Positions 35,501 through 46,999 of a stretch of 64,000 nucleotides of DNA are shown one piece after another. The stretch is taken from positions 25,222,558-25,286,557 of the forward strand of contig NC_030388.2 in the NCBI RefSeq assembly GCF_001625215.2, read 5' to 3'. Position numbers and translations under genes: made by a program. How positions within the stretch are numbered: the stretch's first letter is position 1; each line of letters begins with the position of its first letter. A model generated the notes under the pieces. It was not told the DNA's origin. It ran no database searches and saw only the letters and a list, made by a program, of their open reading frames with translations. This DNA comes from Daucus carota subsp. sativus. Its lineage: Eukaryota > Streptophyta > Magnoliopsida > Apiales > Apiaceae.

Positions 35501-37522
35501 TGTACAGATTCACACACGCATTTATGTCAAACTCCAAATTGTTGAGCAATCATCACACAACAGACACCACATTTTCGATACCCAACATATTTTGCGGACT
35601 CACGTATATATGAACAAAAAGAGAAGTCCGATTTTCAGATATGTAGAGGAGAAGATGAGTGATCCATTCATCCAAGAGCAGGTTATCTGTACGAGTTCCT
35701 CAACTTATATTTAGGTAATGTATAAAAAAAAGTATTTCAACATGATCTGTAATTACTTGGACTCTATCATATTTTCAAATATTTTAATCATTAATAATCT
35801 ATTTTTAGATACCACTAATCTGACCTATTTAATAATTATGAATAAAAAATTCATTTTCCTCTTTTTTCTTTATCTTTTTCCTTCTTTTTCCTCTTATTTC
35901 CTTCAGATTTATTATTAAAGTAATAATAGAGAACAAAAAAAGTATTGTTATTGGTGTTGACACTAAAATAAATTCCCTAAATTACTAAAATTCGCTGGGA
36001 CTTATTATTTTATATTATTAATAGGTAATGAGATTGATAACCTATCGGGCTTGCTCTAAAATTTTAATGAGCTTTTTGAATAATTTTTTCCCAGTTTAGT
36101 TAAACTTCTGTGTTTTAATGGATTATTTATTAACAATCTTTCAAAATTTATAGAAAATCAAACAAAACCCTTCACACTTGTAAAATAAAAATTGGGATGG
36201 AACGAGTGGATGAATGTTAACGTAAATAGTAATCCGGAGACTACTGAAACTAAAGAGTAGCAACGTATAAAGTGAGTTGGGGACTTGGGGAACAGTAAAA
36301 ACACCCCACCTGAAACACCATACGCTCATAGATTCTGCAGGGAACATGCAACCTCGAATGTTGCTAAAATTAGGGCACTGTTTAGTGTACTTAACGTACA
36401 AGATGCAATTTTAGTTCAAGTAACATTTTTCTTGACCGACGATCATGTATTCATGTGTCTCATGCTTGTAACTTGTAACTTACTACTGTAGTTTAGTGGG
36501 AGAACACAAGCAGTAACGCTCGTCTGCAAGCAAATTGTGAGACACTCACTTTTCCCCATAAAATTAGTTTAAGTGAAGCATCAAAAACTGCATGTGATGT
36601 CATTACTATGGAGACCCATATTTCAACTTCTTTTATTGGACTTTGTGCTTACCCATTTTCATTAATTACAAAAAACAAAACCCTATTTAATTCCTTTGAA
36701 GTTTCAACAAATTAAGGTTCCTCATGTTATACAAACAGCTAGGCCAGTCAAGATGATGATTTGTTGTGGTGAAAGCAAATTGATATATAATGAATAAAAG
36801 ACTTAAAAAATTAAGTTAACTTACTAGGAATTCAAGGAAAGCACTGCTGAGATAAATGAAATAAGTGTTGAGAAAAGCATCAGACAAGAAGCCACCAAGA
36901 AGGGCAAGAAGGAAGGCTGTCCCCATGAAATTAGTGACCGAATTTGCTGAATCCTTCGGAGAAAAGTGCATATGCTCCGACAGATACATGACCAGATTGC
37001 TTGCATTGGCCAGAAATGCCAAGTTCTCCAATATCTCAACCACTATCAAAAGGGGTCAATAAAGCAAACCAGATTAATTACTTTAATTAATTCAATTTAT
37101 AATTCAATTTATAGGTACAAAAAGGAACTCTTTATTCAAGTTGATCACATGAACTAAAGTTTTCACCAAGCCCTAGTGTCCATGCACACTTGTCAATGCA
37201 CCTCAAATTCACAGATGAGCTTTTCTAGTTTTCTATAACAAAATGAAATAGTATGAAGATAAATTGTTACCAAGCACAAAGGAGGCAGCCAGCATGCCAC
37301 CATGTCTCCCTCTGAGTGCAGGTTTGTTTCTCCAGTCAACATAACCATCCCATCTGGCTAGCTGGTGCTCCACTTCCTACAATTATACACCAAGACCAAA
37401 CTATTACATAACTACAAGAATATAAACATATGTACACTCACAAAAACACATATGATTCTTGTTTGAAGAAAGGTGATATATGCACTAAGAGAAAGGGAGG
37501 AGGAGATAAGGGTACCCACCAT
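32518..37522 (-). CDS. NPF (NRT1/PTR family) transporter, NPF4-like, 580 residues
   Basis: Five coding exons on the minus strand: 37520..37522, 37271..37376, 36825..37042, 33572..34003 and 32518..33501. All junctions are GT-AG and the frame is open to TAG. The first coding exon is the ATG alone. The second begins EVEHQLARWDGYVDWRNKPALRGRHGG. Family hallmarks are NVTNFMGTAFLLALLGGFLSD (here NSVTNFMG...), GLYLAALGIGGIKGSLATHGAEQFDED, FFNYFVF, the long central loop after SAMPSNA-like serine-rich sequence, and FFWIAFQYLCLGSADLFSLAGLLEFFF near the end. The first-helix motif is EILEN rather than the ExxER/K of many proton-coupled members. NPF4 proteins move nitrate, abscisic acid or other small acids across the plasma membrane. 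Which substrate this one moves cannot be read from sequence. The assignment to clade NPF4 is by remembered similarity. Confidence 0.9.
34004..36824 (-). other. Large NPF intron (2.8 kb)
   Basis: GTAAGT donor after ...FLEFL and an AACAG acceptor before GWLILTVQ. A B-box-like GAGTTCGACTCG at about 34193 could be SINE debris, but no A box goes with it. No other element recognised. Confidence 0.7.
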
Positions 37523-39467
37523 TATATCTTCTTTGGAATTGAGATGAGGAAAGAATAGTGATGAATGGTTGATAATTCAAAGCTTTCAGAGAGGAAAGGA
37601 TCTCATTTATAGAGAATGGTCTGGAGTGTAGACCTCTTTTATAAATGGACTTTATTTGTTCCTTTCATAACCCTTGAATACTGGTAGTACAACTCAGAAT
37701 ATATTTTTATATGACTTTCTCAATTTGTTAATTAGCACCCATGTCCCATGTACTTAGCTTGCTTTTGAGGGGGATGGAGTGAGGGAGTAGATGGTGGGAG
37801 GAAAAAAAGGGCAAGATGCTAGATTTTTTCTAGTAGTGTTGTGTGGTTTAAATGTTATAGTGATCACACAACTTAGATAGTGATTTCTCTAGTATTTTAT
37901 TGGTCACATAGATGAATGAATTTTGTAATATATGGTTTGTGGTTAGCTGTTATATATGACTTTGACTTTCGAATTGTTAAAATTAATATAAATTAATTAA
38001 CTGAATTTTTTTTGATTTTATATATTAGAAAAATGAAATATATATCTAATCCATATATTAAAATTTTAGTTCAAGTTTTTAGAAATAATATAATAGATCT
38101 AAGATTTTGATCAAATTATGTTCAATTTCACTATTAAAATCCAAAACATGACAATTAATTGACTCAGATGTATTATGTTATAAAAGTATGTTATAAAACT
38201 TTTAGCTATAATTCAGAGATGCAATATTGATGACTTCATTTCTTGACATATGTGCCATCCTTTTTTTATGAGTAAATATTTCAAAACCTCTTTTTAAATA
38301 TAAAAATATTTTATATTTGAGTAAACTTCAAAATTGTGGTCAAAATGTACACGATTTTCAAAAAGTTGGTCAAGTTCCAAATTATCAGGGTAAGAGTACC
38401 GTTAGTAACATTTAACGGAGCCACACTTTTAAAATACGGAGCCAAAATTTGGTTATCTTTTCGAGAATTTGGAACTCGATGTAAATTTTGACACTCTTTA
38501 TATTTTTGGAAAAAGAGCTACCTTTGAAATTTTATGTTAAGTCATTATATTTATCAAATCTCACTAAAATATTATTTAATATGATATCTCAAAATAAATA
38601 AATATTAAAAATTATGTATAACATCCAAACATGGCAAACTGTTTACAACACTTTCAAAACCTATGTATGTACTACAAAAATATCAACGTTTCTTTCAAAA
38701 ACCTAACCCGATTTATGGAAGATAATACTTAACTGATATGTATAACTTTATCTTACAAATATACAAAGTAAAGATAAAAAAGAAAAGAATAGAGCAAAAG
38801 TGAGCAGAACCAAATCCTCCTGGATGCCAATGCAACTTGTAAAAGACGAGAGGTTATTTAGTATAGCTTTGTCTTGTTTGACAACGTACAACTCATCAAC
38901 AGTAATTGAGCAGCCCCACCATCCATTATGATATCTTGTTACAACTTGCCAAGTGTGTGTTTTTTCTATTGTTACAGTTTTGCCACGGATTTAATACTCT
39001 CAGATCAAATTATTTCTATGTGACCTGTTTGTATGGCTTTTTTTAAATGTTTTCATTTTTCGATACCTGCCGCAGACGTAGCCACATGATTCATTTATTG
39101 AGTTTCACTCGATCCGTTACCTTTTTAAAATATAAATTAAAAAATGACAAGTAATGTTTTTGTTTCCAAATTTTAATTGATGAACCATTTCAAAAAATAT
39201 TCTATAATAATTTATTATTATATTAATAATTTTTACACATGACAAGTTTTAAACATTAAAAATTTCATCAAATACACATAAATTAAAAATTATTTATCGC
39301 TTATAATCAACTTTTCAGTTATAAATATAAATTTCTTATAAATTAATTCAATCGATCTTTTAATAATATTATTTGTAAGAAAATTTTGGAATAATTTGAA
39401 AATACTTTTGACACAATAAAACTTAAATCCAAAGTCAGGAGCAATAAAAAGGAAACCGATACGAAGG
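37523..39467. other. NPF promoter side and AT-rich desert
   Basis: The first about 120 bp upstream of the ATG are the probable NPF leader. Beyond, I see AT-rich sequence without genes. 38380-38470 contains a self-similar GTTAGTAACATTTAACGG stretch of unknown nature. Confidence 0.4.
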
Positions 39468-39733
39468 GCCCGTTTGGGTGAGTTTAAAATAAGTTCTTAT
39501 TGGTTAAAGTAAAAAATGAAGTAGAAGTTCGAAATAAATTAAGTCTTATAATTAATAAAAGTGTTCGGGAAATAAGTAGAGCCAGCATTCATAACTTTTT
39601 ATAAGTATTTCTTAACTTTTTACATAAACAATACAAATAAGTGTTTTTAACTTATAATTCTAGAAGCAAAACAAATAAGTACTTTAAACTTATAATTTCA
39701 TAAGCCGAACTTATAAGCCCATACCAAATATCC
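39468..39733. mobile_element. MITE-like element with CCGTTTGG / CCAAAT ends
   Basis: Starts GGGCCCGTTTGGGTGAGTTT and ends AACTTATAAGCCCATACCAAATATCC. AAGTACTT/AATTATAAG-type words sit near both ends in opposite orientation. Ends of this kind mark common plant MITEs. I find no clear target duplication, so the borders are approximate. Confidence 0.4.
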
Positions 39734-40513
39734 ACAAAGATGCACGGTTAAAAAGGCTTTCGGCAAAGGCCTATGATTATAGGGAGTCATAAAGGAACGG
39801 TCATGGAGAACAGAAATGAGTCAAAATTGTAAAGAATTAGCCTTTTTTTATATATGCAACTTTGCAAATTGCAAGTACATACTCATCATCCTCCACTCAA
39901 CCATGCCATGCATGCACCACCCCAGCTGTGCTTTATCAATTATCAGTGCCACATAACGCTAATCTCTCTCCGATCCAACATAAATTGCCTAACAAGGGAA
40001 CATTATTTAATATATACCATACATTATGTGTGTATCTTTATCTAAAAGTTAATCCGCTTTAATTTGAAAATATTTTTAAGAGTTAAAAATCATGCCGATA
40101 ATGACCTGATTTGTGGGGTGGTGTGGTACATGTATCCCTGTTCGCGATGGATTTTCTTTGGACCCATACAAGTTAGGCCTGGTCAATGATGTATTCGCGA
40201 AATTCAGTTCATTATCTACAAAATCCAGTTCAGAATTACATAAATGTATGATGCACATTCGATATCCTTTTAGTCAAAATTAAATATAAAATCAAGTACC
40301 GTGTGGAAGTGCATATTGTGAAAAGTGATCAATAATTAAATGAATTGTAACCAACAGAACTACATATAATTTTTAAGAAATTTGTGAGAAACAGCTAAAA
40401 TGAGAAAAGGAAAGGAAAAAAAAATGATTACGTGATAGTACTTTTGACAACTCTTTCACCACAATTTTTTTTAATGAAATTAAACCAAATCAGACTGCTA
40501 TGTTACTTTTGTC
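39734..40513. other. Spacer, nothing recognised
   Basis: AT-rich, with short frames only. No repeat ends found. Confidence 0.4.
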
Positions 40514-40986
40514 TAGGGGTGAGCATAAAAATTCGAAATCCGGATTATCCGATTTTCCGGTCCGGTATCCGATTTAAAATGTCCGGAAATTTGGATATCT
40601 GATCCGAATAAATCGGACCGGATATCCGATCCGGTTTTTTTCTATAAATTCGGATCCGGATCACATATATATAAGAAAGCGGATATCCGGATCCGATCCG
40701 GTTTTATTATTTTTAATTAAAAATATTTTTATAAATAATATATAATACTTTTTATAAATCTTTTCTATAGAATATTTGTTACAAAATTTTACTTTGTGCA
40801 TCTATGTTTTTTTAACAACAACATTGTGTGAAATTTATTCCCAGTTGATTTTAAGATGTTGAGATTTAAGTAGGCCGAGGGAGAATTTTAGCCATTCGCA
40901 GAGAAGAACCCCTCAATTATGCAGAAGCAGAGACAGAGATGTTAAAAAACTGCAACTTTATGCATTAAGAGCAGTAGTGCTTAATA

Positions 40987-41287
40987 CTCCCTCTGTCCCA
41001 TTTTATATGATCCTTATTCCTTTCTGGGACGTCCCAAAAAGAATGAACCTATTATACTTACTATTTTTGAACACTACTTTTCACTATTACACCCACTATC
41101 ACTCTATTTTATACTCTATTTTTATTGACTAAACACTATTACATCCACTACTTTCCTCCACTATCTCAAATCTATTATTAATTATTGATAAGTCCCACTA
41201 CTTAACCTACTTTTCAACTACATTTACTACATTTTTCTTAATCTCCGTGAAAGTCAAACCGGCTCACTTAAAATGGGACGGAGGGAG
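40987..41287. mobile_element. Stowaway MITE, 301 bp, nested in the hAT element
   Basis: CTCCCTCTGTCCCATTTTAT at the left, inverted ...AAAATGGGACGGAGGGAG at the right. TA is at 40985-40986 and 41288-41289. Confidence 0.88.
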
Positions 41288-41329
41288 TAGTTTATTTGAG
41301 ATCAGACGGTTATTAAAGACACCGGATAT

Positions 41330-41374
41330 ATTGCCTAAGCTACTGGGTTTTTTTTGAAATTGCCTAAGCTACTG
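41330..41374. repeat. Micro-insertion with 16-bp target duplication, nested in the hAT element
   Basis: ATTGCCTAAGCTACTG is at 41330-41345 and 41359-41374, separated by GGTTTTTTTTGAA (13 bp). On the minus strand the insert is TTC plus eight A plus CC. Confidence 0.65.
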
Positions 41375-41685
41375 ATAATAGTTTTTCTTTTCATACTTGT
41401 GAAAAAAAAGAGTTAAACATTACAAATTTATGGAATTAGAAAGTAATACATATTTTTTTGAAAAAAACAGGATCCGGATTATCCGTTTTTAGATCCGATT
41501 TAAGAGGATATCCGAATATCCGGATATCCGATTAAACCGGAACCGGAATGAAAATTTAGTGATCCGAAAAACCGGATATCCGGTTTATAATTCATAACCG
41601 GACCGGATATCCGGTTTTGCTCACCCCTACTTTAATCCACTAGAAAGCTATTTCTGCTGAAACTTGTACATAGTATACCAGATAC

Positions 41686-42604
41686 TAGGGGTGAGCGTGG
41701 GCCGGTTCGGCTCGATTATTGAATAAACCGGAACCGCAATCATATATCTTCGGTTTTTAAAATCAAAAACCGGAACCGCCGGTTCGGGTTCGGTTTCGGT
41801 TTAAAAAGTACCGGTTCGGTTATAAATGGTTCGGTTTCGGTTACAAAACCGTCAATTATAAATTGAAAAAATAATATACAAACGAGACAAATTAATGCCC
41901 GCAATATAGAGATAATAATTAATACGATAGTGAATTTGAAGTTTCAACGCAAAAAGTGCATTCTCTGTTTAAACTTCTACACATGAGAATCAAAGTAGCA
42001 TAAAATGACATAAACAAATGATCATACTAAATGGCCTGTAAAAAAAGCCTTCTGCAAATCCATTGCAGTAGCTATCTGATCCAAGTGATAAAAAAATTGA
42101 AAATGACCATACATATATTCATATCAGACTTACTGCAAATATCATATCAGAAGTTCATATAAACACACCATAATCAAATTGAAAAGGTTAATAGGCTACT
42201 GTAGGCAAGTGCTGAAAGCCATTCTAGAAGACATTGGTGGCTAATTCTTTAGTGCACCAGGTGGAACAATCCTGACAAATTGATATTAATACAGATTACA
42301 AACTTATGTTTTCTTTAAGTGTTTCGAATAGATTTATTGATTTTTAAATATGATAGAGATTATATATTATATATTTTTTATTATATATATAATATTATTT
42401 ATTTAATTATTATTTTAATAACCGGTTCGGTTAGGTTTCTATCGGTTCGGTTAGGAGGTATAACCGGAACCCAACCATTTAAATCGGATCGGTTTTTAAT
42501 TTTTCGGTTTCGGTTTCGGATCGGTTACATCCGGATCGGTTTTTTCCGGTTTTTCTCGGTTTCGATTCGGTTTCGGTTTTAAATCGGTTTTTTGCTCAGT
42601 CCTA
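41686..42604. mobile_element. hAT-like element with CGGTTCGG-type subterminal repeats, exact 8-bp duplication
   Basis: Left end TAGGGGTGAGCGTGGGCC; the right end, inverted, is TAGGACTGAGCAAAAAACCG. CCAGATAC stands on both sides, unchanged (41678-41685 and 42605-42612). About 170 bp at each end consist of GGTTCGGTTTCGGTT-like words in opposite orientation. The interior is AT-rich and non-coding. Confidence 0.88.
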
Positions 42605-42888
42605 CCAGATACCACGAAAAATATTCAAATTTTCCTCAAATTTTAAGTGACATCCCTGTATTAGACTGTATCTATGAAAATAAATTCGTCAACCGATGAC
42701 GGATATAATAATATCAACTGATGACAGATGATATATAGCTACCGGTCCAAAAACCCAATTTAACGTATCATTCTAATAACATGAAAGTTTGAATGAAAAA
42801 AATACAAATTTCAAGTGTTTTGGGAATGCTGTTCAAATTATTGTGCTGTTAGAAAAAATGCTCATAAAAAAAGTGTTGTTGCAGAAAT

Positions 42889-43112
42889 CCCTTCCGTTTT
42901 GAAATATAGGTCGCTTGATTTTTTGGCACACACTTCTATGTCCTTTGACCACATAGCTAAAATCATTATTTTTCAATTTTTTTTTGAATTATAATATTAA
43001 TCATATACTTTTATTAAAAAAATTTCAAAAATAATAATTTTAACTATACGGTCAAACGACTTAAAAATGTGTGCCAAAAAGTCAAACGACTTATATTTCA
43101 AAACAGAGTGAG
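42889..43112. mobile_element. Stowaway MITE, same family as 29990, decayed ends
   Basis: CCCTTCCGTTTTGAAATATAGGTCGCTTGA pairs with the inverted ...CAAACGACTTATATTTCAAAACAGAGTGAG. TA follows at 43113-43114, but the left TA is lost. Folds on itself over nearly the whole length. Confidence 0.75.
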
Positions 43113-43178
43113 TAACTGTTTGGTAATGTTTTTGATATCTGCTTATTTCGAGTTATAATATAATAAAATTAATGTTTT

Positions 43179-43258
43179 GCAGGTTATTGCGTGAGCTCGT
43201 GGGTTTACCCAGTGCGTACCCGAAGGTAGCGGATGCGGGTTCCTACGTTAAAAAATAA
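43179..43258 (+). mobile_element. 80-bp 5'-truncated SINE-like insertion
   Basis: TAATGTTTT at 43170-43178 and 43259-43267 flanks GCAGGTTATTGCGTGAGC...CGGGTTCCTACGTTAAAAAATAA. The GC-rich body in AT-rich surroundings, the A-rich end and the 9-bp direct repeat suggest a truncated retroposon. GTGGGTTTACCCAGTGCG-type sequence is familiar to me from the 3' parts of plant SINEs, but I cannot name the family. Confidence 0.55.
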
Positions 43259-44323
43259 TAATGTTTTTGGTGAGTTTTGATAGTGAAATCTGTAACCTGA
43301 AAAGCAGCTTTTACTAAAGTTATAGGAGGACCTGCTTTTTCTAAAAGTATTTTTCAGCTAAAAGCTGCTATTCAGAAAGCTTCTTTTAGATTTACCAAAT
43401 AATTTTTCAACTATTTTTCAGCAAAAATATATTGTTCGTTACAACAACACCAAACTAGTATTTAAACATGCAAAGAGTTATAAAATTTGAAAATTAACTA
43501 AACTTAAGCAAATATACTCACAATATTGATTATTTACAACAACAAATCAAATACATAAATTTAGATTAATAAAAAGAAAATAAATATAATTATTTAAGGA
43601 CAAGCATCTATACTATACTATTAAAACCGAAACATTAAAAGTTTGGTCGGTCGGTACGCGGGCTTTTATACGGACTTTTATAATTAGCGGGCTTCAAACA
43701 AAATTAGTGGGCTTCAAACAAAATATAAACAAATCAAAACATAAAACAAATATACGATCAAAGCATAAAACAAATATAAAACCTATTTGATTATACCAAA
43801 ATCAAAGTCAAACCTTAAAAAATACTATATTATTAAAGCTGAAACATTAAAATTTTGATCGTTCGGTACACGAGCTTTTATACGGACTTTTATAATTAGC
43901 GCCTTCAAACAAAATTAGTGGGTTTTAAACAAAATATAAACAAATCAAAGTATAAAACAAATATAAGATCAACACATAAAACAAATATAAGACTTGTTTG
44001 ACTATACCAAAAATTATAGTCAAACCTAAAAAAATATATACACAGCTATACTATAATATTAAAATCGAAATATTGAAAGTTTGATCAGTCGGTACTTGGG
44101 GTAAAATACGGGCCTATCTATATACCAATTATTCTTTTTAATTAAAATATGTTATCTTTTTTTATATTTTCTAACTACAAAAACTCCATCATTTAAAATA
44201 ATATCGAGAAACATAGTAATTACCTTTTTAACTAAAACACATTATCATTTTTATATTTTCAAACTAAAAAACATATCTTCTACGATTATCACGAGCTACA
44301 TATATAAAAATATAATACTATTA

Positions 44324-44864
44324 CAGTAGAAACTCTTTAAATTAATACTCGGTAAATTAATAAACTCTCTAAAATAATAAATTTGTCCGGTCCCGACTTG
44401 GGTCATTGTAAAAAATTTAAAAAACTCGATAAAATAATAAGATAATAATTTTTCGGGAAATCCCTTTATAAATTTCGGTCCCAAAAAAATCATAAATTAA
44501 TAAATCGTAGAAATAAAAAAAAATATACTACACTCTATTAAATATATTACATTTACTGTACGGTATTTCAAAAGTCATTATTAATTTCCAATACATATGA
44601 ACACAGTAGTTACTAATTTACATTGTCATTATTGATTTCCAATACATATGAACACAGTAGTTATTAATTTATGTTGAGTACCAAAGTTTGCTGCAATGTA
44701 ATTCTAAGAGGCATAAACTAATTTATCTTCTTGTTTGGTATGCACAGTATAATCGGTTAAAAACTCTTTAAATTAATAATTATTAATTTATCAATAAATT
44801 AATAACTCTCTAAATTAATAAATTCTTCTGATCCCAATATTATTAATTTATAGAGTTTTTACTG
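44324..44864. mobile_element. Emigrant-type (pogo/mariner) MITE, nested in the Helitron
   Basis: Left end CAGTAGAAACTCTTTAAATTAATA; right end, inverted, CAGTAAAAACTCTATAAATTAATA. TA flanks at 44322-44323 and 44865-44866. Plant Emigrant elements have such ends. At 541 bp it is long for a MITE and contains a 51-bp tandem duplication (44574-44675). Confidence 0.82.
44574..44675. repeat. 51-bp tandem duplication inside the Emigrant element
   Basis: GTCATTATTRATTTCCAATACATATGAACACAGTAGTTAYTAATTTA is present twice in a row, starting at 44574 and 44625, with only a few differences (R = A/G, Y = C/T; positions and key words given, not full units). Confidence 0.8.
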
Positions 44865-45508
44865 TATATATAATTATTAATAAATAACGTGTGATATTTT
44901 TCAACCAAAATACATTAACATTATTTTAAATACACTAATGGACTCACTTTAAAAGTATTATTATAAATCTATAATATACTATTATACTGTTAAATTCGAA
45001 ATATGAAAAGTTCAGTTAGTCAATAAGTCAATCGAGTTTGGTGAGCCGGTTGTATTCGACCCATGAATCTCTTTATTTATAACATGTTGTAATATATTTT
45101 TTATTATCTATTAAACCAAAACATTTAGATAGTATGATGGGTCGGTATTTGGTTTTACGCGTCTTTTTTAACTTAATATGTTCCATATTATATTATTAAT
45201 TATCAATAACGAAATATAAAAAATTGATTGGTTGATTTATATCTGATTTTATAGATCTTCTTAAATTATAACATGAAAAAAACGTATTTTAACATTCTCA
45301 GTAAAATATATATGTTCGACCTAATTTTTAATTAGCCATTTGACGAAATTAACGATTAAGAATTTATCATCTGTTAAATAAAAAATTTATTTAATCATAG
45401 TATTCTATCATAATTTTATTCTCACAATAATATTAGTTTAAGTTAAAATATATATGATAAAATAGCAAATATTATAACCGCCCGTGCATTGCACGGGTTA
45501 TAAGCTAG

Positions 45509-46999
45509 TAGAAATAGAACATGATACAAGAATAAGAAATCTGCCGAAAGCAAACGTACATCTTCTAGGGTATATTTTCTCATGATCAGTCTAGACTTTT
45601 TAAAAGGCTGCACTTCATTCCAATTAGCAATTGCCTCTACAACTTTAACCAAACAATCGCGAGACACTCCATTTCCCCTCCCATCTTCGCCAACGAATAT
45701 CACTTATACGTCTTTTCTTAAATTATCAACAGACGCACATATAATTCGATACATTGAACTTTCATTTAAATTCTTTTGATCAATCTCAATGTCAAGTGTT
45801 TCTTAAACCTGATGTCCAAACGAAACAAAAGTAAAATATCACTTATAAATACCATTATCATAAGTTAACACATTTTTTAAAACAACTTACATATTACCGA
45901 TGTATAAAAAAGTTCACATATATAATTCTTAAGGTTGTAGAAAAGTAAAATATAATAAATGTAATAAAATTTAGATTTTGATTAAAAAAATTAAAAAACA
46001 ACATACATATTACCGATGCATAAAAAAGTTCACATATATAATTTTTAAGGTCGTAGGTAAGTAAAATATAATAAATGTAATAAAATATAGATTTTGATTA
46101 AAAAAATTGTTGTAGAAGTATAATCAATATAACAACATGATTATCAAAATAAGCATAACATTCATGTACATAATAGTTTCACAGTATATATCAAGAATAT
46201 GAACAAAAAGAGAATCCTGTTATATCCCAGTATATAACAAATCATTCAAGAGCTTTCTTAACAGCTGAGCCATGTCTCTATCACGTACTCGCCCCCGTTT
46301 CGAGATCACTTAACTTGCCTTCCGTAACCAAGAATTAGGAATGCGAATCTAATCGTCGACACCATCGAGAATTTCAATTACAAACTTGGTTGATTCAATT
46401 AGCAGAGACATCCATGCAAAAAGAGTTTATGTTAATTTATAGTCCTCTTTTCTCTCTGTGTTGATAACTTCAACCAAATCAGAACCAAACACTTGACTAA
46501 ATCTCCTTAAACGTGAAGTTTTCTTTTCATCGTTAGTTTCATATAACAGATGAACAAACACTCTCGTGGTACTTATCATCCATTTGAAAACTAGTTATCG
46601 ATTAAGGAAGGACAAAGGAGAATTAACAAGATCGGAGAGGGACGTTCATTATCTTGAATTTGAATTTTGCTTCTCTAAATATATCACCCCTTTTAATTGT
46701 TTTCTTAATATATTTATATCTAAACTTTATTTTTTATTTGCTGGAATTAATGTTCAAAAAATCGTCCTATTTTTCAAAAATCGCCATAAATCGTCAATTT
46801 ATCGCTAAAAAATATTTGACTGATCTATTTTTGTAATCCGATTTATTGTTATGAATTACTTTAAATGTGTATATTATATTGTAAATCAGGCTAATATGTT
46901 AAATATAATTAAAAAATTAAAATTTATCTAATTTTTGTTCCGATTTACCACTCTGATAAATCCCTGATTTATCGATAAATCGTTATTAGGGACCTAAAC
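45509..46999. other. AT-rich spacer
   Basis: No gene found. About 45860-45945 and 45995-46080 are near-identical direct repeats of 80-odd bp (ACATATTACCGATG.ATAAAAAAGTTCACATATAT...). 46740-46990 holds AAATCGTC/GATAAATCG words in both orientations and may be a decayed foldback element that the solo LTR at 47000 interrupts. Confidence 0.45.

Larger units (their letters stand above)
40514..41629. mobile_element. hAT-like element with TCCGGATATCCG-type subterminal repeats
   Basis: Ends TAGGGGTGAGCATAAA and TTTTGCTCACCCCTA are inverted repeats. Flanks CTTTTGTC (40506-40513) and CTTTAATC (41630-41637) are an 8-bp duplication with two changes. About 190 bp at each end are full of GGATATCCGGATCCG words. 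The interior has no coding capacity and carries a Stowaway (40987-41287) and a micro-insertion (41330-41374), both younger than it. Confidence 0.8.
42613..43606. other. Spacer with Stowaway and SINE fragment
   Basis: Holds the Stowaway at 42889 and the 80-bp insertion at 43179. 42690-42720 shares the TCAACCGATGACG word with the LTR-like stretch at 4.4 kb. Otherwise nothing recognised. Confidence 0.4.
43607..45508 (+). mobile_element. Non-autonomous Helitron, 1,902 bp
   Basis: The 5' end is TCTATACTATACTATTAAAA after a host A. The 3' end is CTAG before a host T, with a hairpin CCCGTGC-ATT-GCACGGG at 45481-45497, 11 bp upstream of the end. No target duplication is expected. The first about 500 bp are a tandem array of the 5'-terminal segment: units start at about 43613, 43825 and 44046, and decayed units continue near 44985 and 45110. 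An Emigrant-type MITE (44324-44864) is nested inside. There is no coding capacity. Confidence 0.85.

Noticed and set aside
42319..42582. Open frame of 87 codons
   Set aside because: It reads the CGGTT-type word array of the hAT element's right end and is not a gene.
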